This document shows positions 18,745-27,327 of a DNA stretch of 60,495 nt, in pieces. Below the pieces are notes generated by a model. That model was given only the letters and a program-made list of their open reading frames with translations. It searched no databases and was not told where the DNA came from. The stretch's first letter is position 1; every line of letters begins with the position of its first letter. Origin of the DNA: Sphingomonas sp. CCH10-B3 (GTDB lineage Bacteria; Pseudomonadota; Alphaproteobacteria; Sphingomonadales; Sphingomonadaceae); assembly GCF_001556185.1 (NCBI RefSeq), contig NZ_LSIJ01000096.1, forward strand, positions 1 through 60,495, written 5' to 3'. The position numbers and the translations under genes are program-made.

Positions 18745-20015
18745 TGGTCTTGCCGCTTGTAAATATGTCTAGTTGGGGAGCCGCCTCCAGGCAGGTCGTT
18801 CGTGCACTTCGCGGACGCAGTTGCCTGCCTCTCCATGAATTGACGAAAGCCAAGGTAGAGAAGCCCCACGGTCGAACACGGCCGCTGCCTAAGGCATCGG
18901 GGAGCGTTGAATTCAGCGCTTGGCGCTTAGCTCATGCGGTCAAGAAGGCCGATTGCTTGCGATGGCCGACCACCCCGATTCGATGGCTGGGGGCTACCGG
19001 GTTTCTGCTCGAAAATGGCCACTTGTTTGATTGGACGGCGAACGAGTGGTGCCTGCTAGACGGCATGTCGAGTTTCTACGCCGACTTCTCAGGGTCGGGC
19101 TTTGCGGGGCGGATCGCACAAGGCATGGCTCTGCTGTTCCTGGAGGACAAAGGCTACGCCTACGTCGGTCGCTTTGAAACCGAGTGGACGCAACGCGCCG
19201 CCACGCAGAACCGACAATGGCCGGCGGACAAGTCCAAGGCGCCTGATTTTATCGCCGAAAATAGCCAAAGAGAATGGGTCCTCGCTGAGTCGAAGGGCGG
19301 ATTTTCCTCCCCGGGCAAGATGCCACCCATCAAAGGCGCTTTGAAAGATGGACTGAGCCAACTCGACGGTTGGGACAAGTATATCAATCCCCAGCCAATC
19401 AAGAGTTTTGCGATCGGCACCTTCCTGCGGGAGGCCAACGATACCTCTGGCGAGACATCGCTCATCGCCTTCGTCGACCCCGAGCCGGAGACCCCAGAAA
19501 GTCCGGTCGAGTTTCCCCCGGACGTGGTTCGCCGGGCAAACTATGCCTCATGGCTGTCGGCTATGGGCTTGGACGAAGCGGCTGCTCGGCTTCGTGCGGG
19601 CGACGGAGAGCCGCAGCGGTACGAGCTTCCTGTTATCTCCGTTGCCGGGCGTCGGTACGCCGTCAGCATAGCCTCAGTGATGCCAAGGCACCCCGAACTA
19701 TCCAGCCGTGAATTCTGGCGTGATTTTAGGGACTGGCCCTTCTGGCCTCTCCCCTGGTTACGGGATGGCGTCGACATCGAGCTAGTCGGTCTCGATCTCA
19801 AAGTCCTCAACGCACTGAGCTCGGCGACACAATCTGCCGCCGCTTCAGAGTTGATGGCACTTGAGCCTTCCGAGTGGCGAGACACGCCTGCTGACCTGGA
19901 TGGTGGGGCGTTTTACGGCAGTGTTTTTTCGGATGGTTCCTTACTGGGCGAGCTGAGATTGCAGCGTCCCAGCCAGCCATTTCCGGATTTTGAATGGATC
20001 GAGGTGGAACTGTGA
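18744..20015 (+). CDS. Hypothetical protein with PD-(D/E)XK-like motif
   Basis: 423 residues, no family recognised. A candidate nuclease motif is visible around residues 166-184: PDFIAEN, ten residues, then VLAESKGGF, that is PD...ESK. Tryptophan-rich segments follow in the C-terminal half (FWRDFRDWPFWPLPWL). It is embedded in the operon: its ATG shares the A of the SNF2 stop and its TGA overlaps the GTG of the methyltransferase. Base composition is lower in GC than the helicase gene before it. It may be the restriction endonuclease partner of the methyltransferase. Function is inferred from the motif and position only. Confidence 0.6.
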   Translation: MVLPLVNMSSWGAASRQVVRALRGRSCLPLHELTKAKVEKPHGRTRPLPKASGSVEFSAWRLAHAVKKADCLRWPTTPIRWLGATGFLLENGHLFDWTANEWCLLDGMSSFYADFSGSGFAGRIAQGMALLFLEDKGYAYVGRFETEWTQRAATQNRQWPADKSKAPDFIAENSQREWVLAESKGGFSSPGKMPPIKGALKDGLSQLDGWDKYINPQPIKSFAIGTFLREANDTSGETSLIAFVDPEPETPESPVEFPPDVVRRANYASWLSAMGLDEAAARLRAGDGEPQRYELPVISVAGRRYAVSIASVMPRHPELSSREFWRDFRDWPFWPLPWLRDGVDIELVGLDLKVLNALSSATQSAAASELMALEPSEWRDTPADLDGGAFYGSVFSDGSLLGELRLQRPSQPFPDFEWIEVEL

Positions 20016-22804
20016 CAAAATACAAGAAAAAGCTCATCGAAGTCGCGATTCCTCTTGAGAAGATCAATGAGGCCTCAGCGCGCGAAAAATCGATCCGGCA
20101 CGGGCATCCGTCCACGCTGCATTTATGGTGGGCGCGGCGGCCGTTGGCGGCGTGCCGCGCCGTGCTGTTCGCCCAGCTTGTCGATGATCCGTCGAGCGAC
20201 CTCGAAAAATTCCCCACGCATGAAGCGCAGGAGGCCGAGCGCAAGCGCCTGTTTGGCATCATTGAGGAATTGGTGAAGTGGGAGAACTCGACCAACGAGG
20301 AGGTGCTGGAACGTGCCCGCGCCGAAATCCGCAAGAGCTGTGGCGGCGATCTGCCGCCGGTCTATGACCCGTTCTCGGGCGGTGGATCGATTCCACTGGA
20401 GGCGCAGCGTCTCGGTTTTCCGGCCTATGGGTCTGATCTGAATCCGGTCGCGGTGATGATCGGCAAGGCGATGATCGAGATCCCGCCGAAGTTCAAGAAC
20501 GAGGAACCGATTCATCCAGGCCCAAAGGACCGGCAGTTTTACCGCAACGCCGAGGGCATTGCGGAGGACGTCAAATACTATGGCGAGTGGGTGCGTGAGA
20601 AGGCGTGGGAGCGCATCGGGCATCTTTATCCACAAGTGGATCTACCGAAGGAGTACGGCGGTGGCAAAGGGACGGTGATCGCTTGGATTTGGGCAAGAAC
20701 AGTACCCAGCCCCGACCCTGCCTTTTCCAGCGTGCAGGTTCCTATCGCATCGAGTTTCCTGCTCAGCACTAAGGCCGGGAAGGAAACGTGGGTAGAGCCG
20801 ATTGTCGACAAGCAAGCCAAGGCCATCTCTTATCGGATCAGGCAAGGTGGCACGAAAGCCGAACTCGCTGCGGCCAAAGAAGGGACGAAGGCCGGTCGCG
20901 GTGCAAATTTCCGTTGCCTTATGTCGGATACGGCGATCACACCTGACTATGTGAAAAGCAATGGCCGCGCCGGCAACATGGGTCAAACCCTGATTGCGAT
21001 CGTGGCGGAAGGCAATCGTGGCCGGGCGTATGTCGCACCTGCGGAGGCGCACGAGCATCTCGCTTTTTCGGCAAAACCCGACTGGAAACCAGGAACCAGT
21101 TTGCCGAATGATCCACGGAATTTCTGGACCGTGGACTACGGTTTGGCGACCTTCGGTGATTTGTTTACCGACCGACAGTTGGTAGCGCTGAACACCTTCA
21201 GCGAGTTAGTCCAAGAGGCGCGAACACAGATTCAGACTGACGCATTGGTTGCCGGGCTCGCTTCTGATCCGACCCCACTGCGCGATGGCGGCAAAGGTGC
21301 CAAAGCCTACGCCGAAGCTGTCAGCGTGTATTTGTCGTTTGCGATTGACCGGCTTGCGGATGCTGGCAGTTCGATCGCCACATGGTCGTCATCGGAGTTC
21401 ATCCGTTTCACGTTTGCTCGGCAGGCGATCCCGATGACTTGGGATTTCGCTGAATGCAATGTCTTCAGCGATAGTACTGGAAACTATCTCGGTGCCGTCG
21501 ATTGGGTCTGGAAGGCTCTCTCTGGGCTGAGTCCAAACGCGGCCGGCACTGAGATCCAGCACGATGCGCAGAATGTACGTTTGCCGAATGGAGCAGTCGT
21601 TTCGACTGATCCGCCATACTACGACAATATAGGATACGCGGATCTATCAGATTATTTTTATGTATGGCTCAGGCGTAATATCAAGGATGTTTATCCTGAT
21701 CTTGGAAGCACTATTTCCGTTCCTAAAGAAGAGGAGCTGGTCGCGACGCCTTATCGGCACGGCGGGAAAGCGAATGCTGAGGAGCATTTTTTGACGGGTA
21801 TGACGGCGGCTATATCTAGCCTCGCCCGCCAATCATCTTCATCATTTCCCGCGACAATCTACTATGCCTTTAAGCAAAGCGAGGTCGAGCAAGACGGCCT
21901 GAGTTCAACCGGCTGGGCAACCTTCTTACAAGCTGTGATTGAAGCAGGTTACGCGATTGTTGGAACGTGGCCTGTTCGAACGGAGCGTTCAGCCCGGACA
22001 ATTGCGACTGGAACCAACGCTCTCGCAAATTCGGTCGTCTTGGTGTGCCGGAAAAAGGAGATCACAGCCGAGGTCGTTACCCGTGCCGAATTTATCCGTG
22101 CCCTGAAACGTGAATTGCCGCCGGCGATCTCAGAGCTTCAGGCTGCTACCATTGCACCAGCAGATATGCCGCAATCTGCGATTGGACCCGGCATGGGGGT
22201 ATTCTCGCGTTATAAGGCTGTACTGGAGTCGGACGACAATCCGATGAGTGTGAAGACCGCACTACAGCTGATCAACAAGGAACTGGACGAATACCTGGGC
22301 GGTATCCAGGGGGAGTTCGACCCAGACACGCGCTTCGCTATCACCTGGTTCGAGCAGAATGGGCTGAAGACCGGCGAGTACGGGACGGCCAACAGCATCG
22401 CCACGGCGCGCGGCATCTCGGTCGAAAGCGTCAAGCATGCCGGGATCGTGGACAGCGCGGCCGGCAAGGTCCGCATCCTCGCCCGTGATGAACTCGACGA
22501 GGATTGGGACCCGGAGGAGGACCGACACCTGACGGTGTGGGAGTGCCTCCAGCATCTGGTCAGGCGGCACGAGAAGGACGGCATCTCCCACGACACCGCT
22601 GTCCTGTTGAAGAAAATCAACACCCAGGCCGAGGCGGTGAAGGATCTCGCCTACTGCCTTTACGACATCAGCGCCAACAAGCGGAAGGATGCGAAGGAGG
22701 CCACGGCCTACAACGCCCTGATCGCCGATTGGACCGAGCTGACAAAGGCTGCGGCAGCCATCCACGACACAAGCGGCGATCGTCAGATCCGGCTGGACAT
22801 TTAA
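20012..22804 (+). CDS. DUF1156 DNA methyltransferase
   Basis: About 930 residues from a GTG start that forms a GTGA overlap with the preceding stop; GAGGTGG is the ribosome site. The N-terminal DUF1156 block (HPSTLHLWWARRPLAACRA, about 31-50) is followed by an AdoMet-binding motif I, DPFSGGGS (119-126), and a catalytic DPPYY near 533. DPPY is typical of N6-adenine or N4-cytosine amino methylases. About 400 residues separate the two motifs and probably hold the target recognition domain. That stretch is visibly lower in GC than both flanks, suggesting exchange of specificity. DUF1156 and DUF499 genes are known neighbours in defence loci. Confidence 0.85.
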   Translation: MTKYKKKLIEVAIPLEKINEASAREKSIRHGHPSTLHLWWARRPLAACRAVLFAQLVDDPSSDLEKFPTHEAQEAERKRLFGIIEELVKWENSTNEEVLERARAEIRKSCGGDLPPVYDPFSGGGSIPLEAQRLGFPAYGSDLNPVAVMIGKAMIEIPPKFKNEEPIHPGPKDRQFYRNAEGIAEDVKYYGEWVREKAWERIGHLYPQVDLPKEYGGGKGTVIAWIWARTVPSPDPAFSSVQVPIASSFLLSTKAGKETWVEPIVDKQAKAISYRIRQGGTKAELAAAKEGTKAGRGANFRCLMSDTAITPDYVKSNGRAGNMGQTLIAIVAEGNRGRAYVAPAEAHEHLAFSAKPDWKPGTSLPNDPRNFWTVDYGLATFGDLFTDRQLVALNTFSELVQEARTQIQTDALVAGLASDPTPLRDGGKGAKAYAEAVSVYLSFAIDRLADAGSSIATWSSSEFIRFTFARQAIPMTWDFAECNVFSDSTGNYLGAVDWVWKALSGLSPNAAGTEIQHDAQNVRLPNGAVVSTDPPYYDNIGYADLSDYFYVWLRRNIKDVYPDLGSTISVPKEEELVATPYRHGGKANAEEHFLTGMTAAISSLARQSSSSFPATIYYAFKQSEVEQDGLSSTGWATFLQAVIEAGYAIVGTWPVRTERSARTIATGTNALANSVVLVCRKKEITAEVVTRAEFIRALKRELPPAISELQAATIAPADMPQSAIGPGMGVFSRYKAVLESDDNPMSVKTALQLINKELDEYLGGIQGEFDPDTRFAITWFEQNGLKTGEYGTANSIATARGISVESVKHAGIVDSAAGKVRILARDELDEDWDPEEDRHLTVWECLQHLVRRHEKDGISHDTAVLLKKINTQAEAVKDLAYCLYDISANKRKDAKEATAYNALIADWTELTKAAAAIHDTSGDRQIRLDI

Positions 22805-22818
22805 GGGGGGAACGGACC

Positions 22819-25800
22819 GTGGCAAAAAGTACGCGCCAATATGTGTTTGAAGGGATGGAACTGCTGCCGGCGGCGCTGATTCCCTTCGTCGAAAAGCGGC
22901 TCGAAACCTCGCTCAAGGGGCACTGGCAGGTCCAGGTTCTTGAGAAGCTGCCGGGCCTGCGCCCAAACAGCAATGGCGAGGTCGGTTGGGATCAGGCCGC
23001 GCTCTTCAATGCGATGGATCGTTTCTGGAGCGAGGCGTTCAAGGCGGTTCTCGGCCGCGCCGAACGCTCGTTGGTCAACGAACTGGGCGACGTCCGCAAC
23101 AAACTCTCGCACAACGAGACCTTCACCTACGACGATGCCGAGCGCGCGCTCGATTCTATGCGTCGTCTAATGGAGGCGATCAGCGCCGGCGAGACGGCCG
23201 AGCTCCTTGGCAAGATGCGCGATACCATCCTCCGCACGAAATTCACTGAACTTCAGCGCAATGAGGAGCGGCGGAAAACCCAGCGCCTCGAGATCTCGGT
23301 AGAAACGGTGGCGGGGCTTTTGCCGTGGCGCGAGGTGGTCGAGCCGCACCAGGATGTCGCTACCGGCGAGTTCCAGCAGGCTGAGTTCGCGGCCGACCTC
23401 GCCAAAGTCCACTCGGGCAGCGCGCCGCCGGAGTACCGCGATCCGCGCCAGTTCTTCAGCCGTACGTATCTTACCGAAGGTTTGAGCGCACTTCTGGTCG
23501 GGGCCGCGAAGCGGCTGTCAGGCACCGGCGGCGATCCGGTCGTCGAGCTTCAAACCAACTTTGGCGGCGGCAAGACGCACTCGATGCTGGCCCTCTATCA
23601 CATGGCGGGACCGACGCCGGTCCAGGACCTGTCCGGCCTGGACCAGTTGCTCGAGAAGCAGGGGCTCAGCGTGCCGAAGGCCATCAACCGGGCCGTGCTC
23701 GTCGGCACGTCACGGGGGCCGCAGGACTTGCTCCTTGCGGAGGGCGACCGCAAGATTCGCACGACCTGGGGTGAACTTGCTTGGCAGCTCGGCGGCGCTG
23801 ACGCTTACGCGATGGTGGCGGAAAACGACGCCAGCGGCATCGCGCCGGGCTCACACCTCCTAGAGGCGCTCTTCAAGAAATACGCGCCGTGCCTGATCCT
23901 GATCGATGAATGGGTCGCTTACCTGCGGCAGATCTACAAGGTCGAGGGGCTGCCTTCGGGATCGTTCGACGCGAACCTGTCCTTCGTCCAGTCGCTGACC
24001 GAGGCGGTCAAGGCCAGCCCTGGCACACTACTCGTCGCGTCCTTGCCGGCCTCGCAGATCGAGGTCGGCGGCGAAGGCGGTCAAGAGGCGCTTGCGCGTC
24101 TCAAGCAGACCTTCAGCCGCGTGGAATCCTCGTGGAGACCGGCTAGTCAGGAAGAGAGTTATGAGATCGTCCGGCGGCGGCTGTTCAAGGACATCCCGGG
24201 AGACAAATTCCACCACCGCGACAACACGCTGAAGCAGTTCGCCAAGCTCTACCGCGAGAACGCCAACGATTTCCCGCAAGGCTGCGCGGATGAGGATTAC
24301 CGGCGCAAGCTGGAAAAGGCTTATCCGATCCATCCCGAACTGTTCGACCAGCTCTACACAAGTTGGGGATCCCTCGAAAAATTTCAGCGCACGCGCGGCG
24401 TGCTGCGCCTGATGGCGCAGGCCATTCACGAGCTTTGGATGAATGCCGATCCGTCGGTGATGATTATGCCCGGCAGCGTGGCGGTGAGTTCGCCGCGTGT
24501 GGAGCCGGAATTGCTCCACTATCTCGACGTGAGCTGGCAGTCGATCATCGCCGGCGATGTCGATGGCACTGCGTCGACTCCCTACAAAGTCGATCAGTCG
24601 GCGCCGAACCTGAACCGGTACTCGGCGACCCGCCGCGTTGCCCGCGCGATTTTCATGGGAACGGCGCCCACTGCCCAGCAACAGAACACCGGCCTCGACG
24701 ATAAGCAGATCAATCTCGGCGTCGTGCAGCCGGGCGAGCGCCCTGCGATCTTCGGCGATGCGCTGCGCCGGCTGACCAACCAGGCTAAGTTCATGCACGC
24801 CGATCTTGGTCGGTACTGGTATTCGATGTCGGCGAGCCTCAATCGCATCGCCGCGGACAAGGCTGCGCAGATCGAGGCGGCGCTTGTCGACGTGACGATC
24901 GACGCCGAACTCGGAAAATATGTGAACGGCCTCGCCGACCGCGGGCATTTCGATGCCGTGCAGGTGGCACCCGCGTCATCAGCTGAAGTTCCCGACGAGG
25001 CGGGCGGCGTGCGCGCCGTCGTGCTGGGCGTCAAATATCCCCACAACGGGCGCGATGGCTCGGATGCACTGGTCGAAGCGAAGGACATCCTCACTCAGCG
25101 GGGCAGTACGCCGCGCGTCTATCGCAACATGCTGGTGTTCATCGCAGCGGAAGCCCGGCAACTCGACCATCTGCGGGATGCCGTTCGCGCGTCCCTGGCT
25201 TGGGGCGAAATCGTCCGCGACAAGGAGCGCCTTGAACTCCGGCCGAGCGACCAGAAGCTCGCCGAGGCGAAGCAAGCCGAAGCGAGAGAAACGATGAAGA
25301 CCCGCCTCAAAGAGGCGTGGTGCTATCTGCACTATCCGGCCCAGGAGAGTGCCCAGGCCGATTGGGAGTGGGTGTCGGGCAAGATTCCGGCGCAGGACGG
25401 GCTGCTGGCTCGGGCTAGCAAGAAGCTGGTGGCTGAAGAGGGCTTGCTGATGGAGTTGGGGCCGTCGCGCCTCGACCGCGATCTCCAGAAATACATCTGG
25501 AACGACAAGCCGAGACTGTCGCTCAAGGATCTGCGGGAATATCTGAACCGCTACATCTATTTGCCGCGCCTGAAAGGGCAGGATGTGCTGGTCAAGGCGG
25601 TGCATGCGGCGATCAGCGGCATCCTGCCCGGTCCTTTCGCCTATGCCGAGCGGTGGGACGAGAAGACGGACACCTATGCGGGGCTTGCTATCGAGCGGGC
25701 GGGCAATACGCCAGTGGTCATCGACAGCGACAGTGTCATCATTAAACCGGATGTCGCCGACGCACACCGTCCGGCGCCAGTACAAACCGATGCTGGCGGC

Positions 25801-26115
25801 ACGCTAGGGGGCGCTGGCGGTACTCTGCCGACGCCGGGCGAACCTGTCATCGGTGGCGGACCTACCACGTCGCCGACAGAAAAGAAGCCGACGCGATTTA
25901 TTGGCGCGGTGATGATCTCACCTGAGCGGCCAGCGCGGGACATCCATCAGATTGTCGAGGCGATCGTCGAGCAGCTCACAACGCTTCCGAATAGCGCCGT
26001 GAAACTTCGTTTGGAAATCGACGCTGATGTTCCATCAGGCCTAGATCGAGCAAAAGTGAGAACGTTGATTGAGAACGCGAACACCCTCGGGTTCATCGAG
26101 AAGTCAGTCGAATGA
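22819..26115 (+). CDS. Swt1-HEPN / DUF499 AAA-type ATPase
   Basis: About 1098 residues from a GTG at 22819 with a GGGGGG ribosome site, 14 bases after the methyltransferase. The N-terminal 110 residues look like a Swt1-type HEPN domain and contain RNKLSH (93-98), which fits the R-x4-6-H active site of HEPN RNases. A P-loop follows (GGGKTH, 249-254) with a Walker B at LILIDEW near 358, as in DUF499 ATPases. The C-terminal part has a Gly/Thr/Pro-rich linker and ends with a small domain (about 1030-1098). It is the last gene of the rightward operon and probably a core effector or motor of the system. Confidence 0.82.
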   Translation: MAKSTRQYVFEGMELLPAALIPFVEKRLETSLKGHWQVQVLEKLPGLRPNSNGEVGWDQAALFNAMDRFWSEAFKAVLGRAERSLVNELGDVRNKLSHNETFTYDDAERALDSMRRLMEAISAGETAELLGKMRDTILRTKFTELQRNEERRKTQRLEISVETVAGLLPWREVVEPHQDVATGEFQQAEFAADLAKVHSGSAPPEYRDPRQFFSRTYLTEGLSALLVGAAKRLSGTGGDPVVELQTNFGGGKTHSMLALYHMAGPTPVQDLSGLDQLLEKQGLSVPKAINRAVLVGTSRGPQDLLLAEGDRKIRTTWGELAWQLGGADAYAMVAENDASGIAPGSHLLEALFKKYAPCLILIDEWVAYLRQIYKVEGLPSGSFDANLSFVQSLTEAVKASPGTLLVASLPASQIEVGGEGGQEALARLKQTFSRVESSWRPASQEESYEIVRRRLFKDIPGDKFHHRDNTLKQFAKLYRENANDFPQGCADEDYRRKLEKAYPIHPELFDQLYTSWGSLEKFQRTRGVLRLMAQAIHELWMNADPSVMIMPGSVAVSSPRVEPELLHYLDVSWQSIIAGDVDGTASTPYKVDQSAPNLNRYSATRRVARAIFMGTAPTAQQQNTGLDDKQINLGVVQPGERPAIFGDALRRLTNQAKFMHADLGRYWYSMSASLNRIAADKAAQIEAALVDVTIDAELGKYVNGLADRGHFDAVQVAPASSAEVPDEAGGVRAVVLGVKYPHNGRDGSDALVEAKDILTQRGSTPRVYRNMLVFIAAEARQLDHLRDAVRASLAWGEIVRDKERLELRPSDQKLAEAKQAEARETMKTRLKEAWCYLHYPAQESAQADWEWVSGKIPAQDGLLARASKKLVAEEGLLMELGPSRLDRDLQKYIWNDKPRLSLKDLREYLNRYIYLPRLKGQDVLVKAVHAAISGILPGPFAYAERWDEKTDTYAGLAIERAGNTPVVIDSDSVIIKPDVADAHRPAPVQTDAGGTLGGAGGTLPTPGEPVIGGGPTTSPTEKKPTRFIGAVMISPERPARDIHQIVEAIVEQLTTLPNSAVKLRLEIDADVPSGLDRAKVRTLIENANTLGFIEKSVE

Positions 26116-26188
26116 AAGTAGAGTTACCTAATTCCTCAAACTGCAGACGGCGATTGGCCCGAATCGGAGAAGAGGCGGAGTTGCTGCG

Positions 26189-27154
26189 TTGCCCTTTGAA
26201 ATTCGGCACATTCGTTATGTGATTGCCGCTGCCGATCACGGTAGCTTTCGCCGAGCAGCTGCCGCACTGGGCATACAGGAATCAGCTATCAGCCGCCGAA
26301 TTCGTGATCTGGAAGATCGGCTTGGCGCCCCCTTGTTCACGCGATCGGCAGGTGGCGTGCAACTCACCCAAGCAGGCAGGCAATTCGTTCAACGCGGTCG
26401 AAAGGCACTGTCGCAAATCGGGATGGCGCGAGCGGAAGTGTCTGCGATCGGCCGCGGGGAAGATGGCGAAGTTCGAATCGGCATCTTTTCGTCGCTGGCC
26501 TCTGGCTTTCTGGCTGACCTCTTCCAAGCCTTCGGGCAGCGCTACAAAGCGGTGAAGTTGAGCTTTGCCGATGGTAATCCCGCTGAACACGTCGCCGCCG
26601 TGCGGCAGCGTCAACTCGACGTTGCGTTCTTGACTGGGCTCACGAGCTGGCCGGATTGCCAGAGCCAGCACCTTTGGACGGAACGCATCTTCGCGGTGTT
26701 GCCTTTGCATCACCCTCATGCCGACGACATGGAAGTCACCTTCGGCGATCTGGCTGGCGAGCCCTTCATAGTCAGCGAGAGCGCGCCCGGCGAAGAAATC
26801 CACGACTATCTCGTCCAGCGTCTCGCCGACCTCGGACACCATCCCGAGATCCAGCAGCAGGCGGTAGGACGAGATAATCTGATGCAGCTTGTGGCGCTCG
26901 GACGCGGACTCACCGTGACCAGCGAGGCCACGACGGGCACGCAGTTTCCCGGCGTGGTGTTTCGCCCGATCGTCGGCGAGATATTGCCATTTCGCGCCGT
27001 CTGGGCGTCGCGCAATGATAATCCGGCATTCCTGCGACTGCTCGATCTCGCGCGTTCAATGGCGCGAGTGGATCAGTCTTTCGGGATCAACGGTTCCGCG
27101 AAGTCGGCAGCATTGCACGCCGGGCCTTCACAAACTCCCGATCCGTCGCGATGA
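26189..27154 (+). CDS. LysR-family transcriptional regulator at the trb backbone edge
   Basis: About 321 residues from a TTG start with GGCGGAG eight bases upstream. The N-terminal helix-turn-helix is complete (GSFRRAAAALGIQESAISRRIRDLEDRLG, about 16-45 as two adjoining pieces) and is followed by a periplasmic-binding-type effector domain. A LysR gene convergent with DUF2274 and trbI is a usual edge gene of this ICE backbone, so the junction between cargo and backbone probably lies at 26116-26188. The 3' end overlaps the convergent DUF2274 gene by 68 bases. Confidence 0.85.
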   Translation: MPFEIRHIRYVIAAADHGSFRRAAAALGIQESAISRRIRDLEDRLGAPLFTRSAGGVQLTQAGRQFVQRGRKALSQIGMARAEVSAIGRGEDGEVRIGIFSSLASGFLADLFQAFGQRYKAVKLSFADGNPAEHVAAVRQRQLDVAFLTGLTSWPDCQSQHLWTERIFAVLPLHHPHADDMEVTFGDLAGEPFIVSESAPGEEIHDYLVQRLADLGHHPEIQQQAVGRDNLMQLVALGRGLTVTSEATTGTQFPGVVFRPIVGEILPFRAVWASRNDNPAFLRLLDLARSMARVDQSFGINGSAKSAALHAGPSQTPDPSR

Positions 27155-27326
27155 AGCGCTGCAGCATTGGCACGATCAGACGAACAGGATCGCCAACAGC
27201 CTGCCCGGCGTCGCTGGCGAGGATGTCTGCATAGGCAACAAGTTCGCGGTGCAGACCGGCCGGCAGTTCCAGCGTGACTTTGACCGGCTTGTCGTCGGTT
27301 ATGGGGCCGAGTTTCAGCTTCGCCAT
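27087..27326 (-). CDS. DUF2274 protein of the trb operon
   Basis: 79 residues starting MAKLKLGPI. The family is found as the last gene of Tn4371-like and sphingomonad trb operons, directly after trbI; its function is unknown. The ATG at 27326 is chosen because it fits the family start; the longer frame runs into trbI. The start codon lies two bases from the trbI stop, and its 3' end overlaps the LysR gene. Confidence 0.8.
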   Translation of the reverse strand: MAKLKLGPITDDKPVKVTLELPAGLHRELVAYADILASDAGQAVGDPVRLIVPMLQRFIATDREFVKARRAMLPTSRNR

Positions 27327-27327
27327 G

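Noticed and set aside
31..26115. DISARM assignment for the island
   Set aside because: PLD, SNF2 helicase and methylase resemble DISARM part types, but no DUF1998 protein (DrmB) and no clear DrmA are present.
14334..26115. BREX assignment because of the BrxR-like regulator
   Set aside because: No PglZ-type phosphatase, BrxC, BrxL or PglX was found; BrxR/CapW regulators also control other systems.
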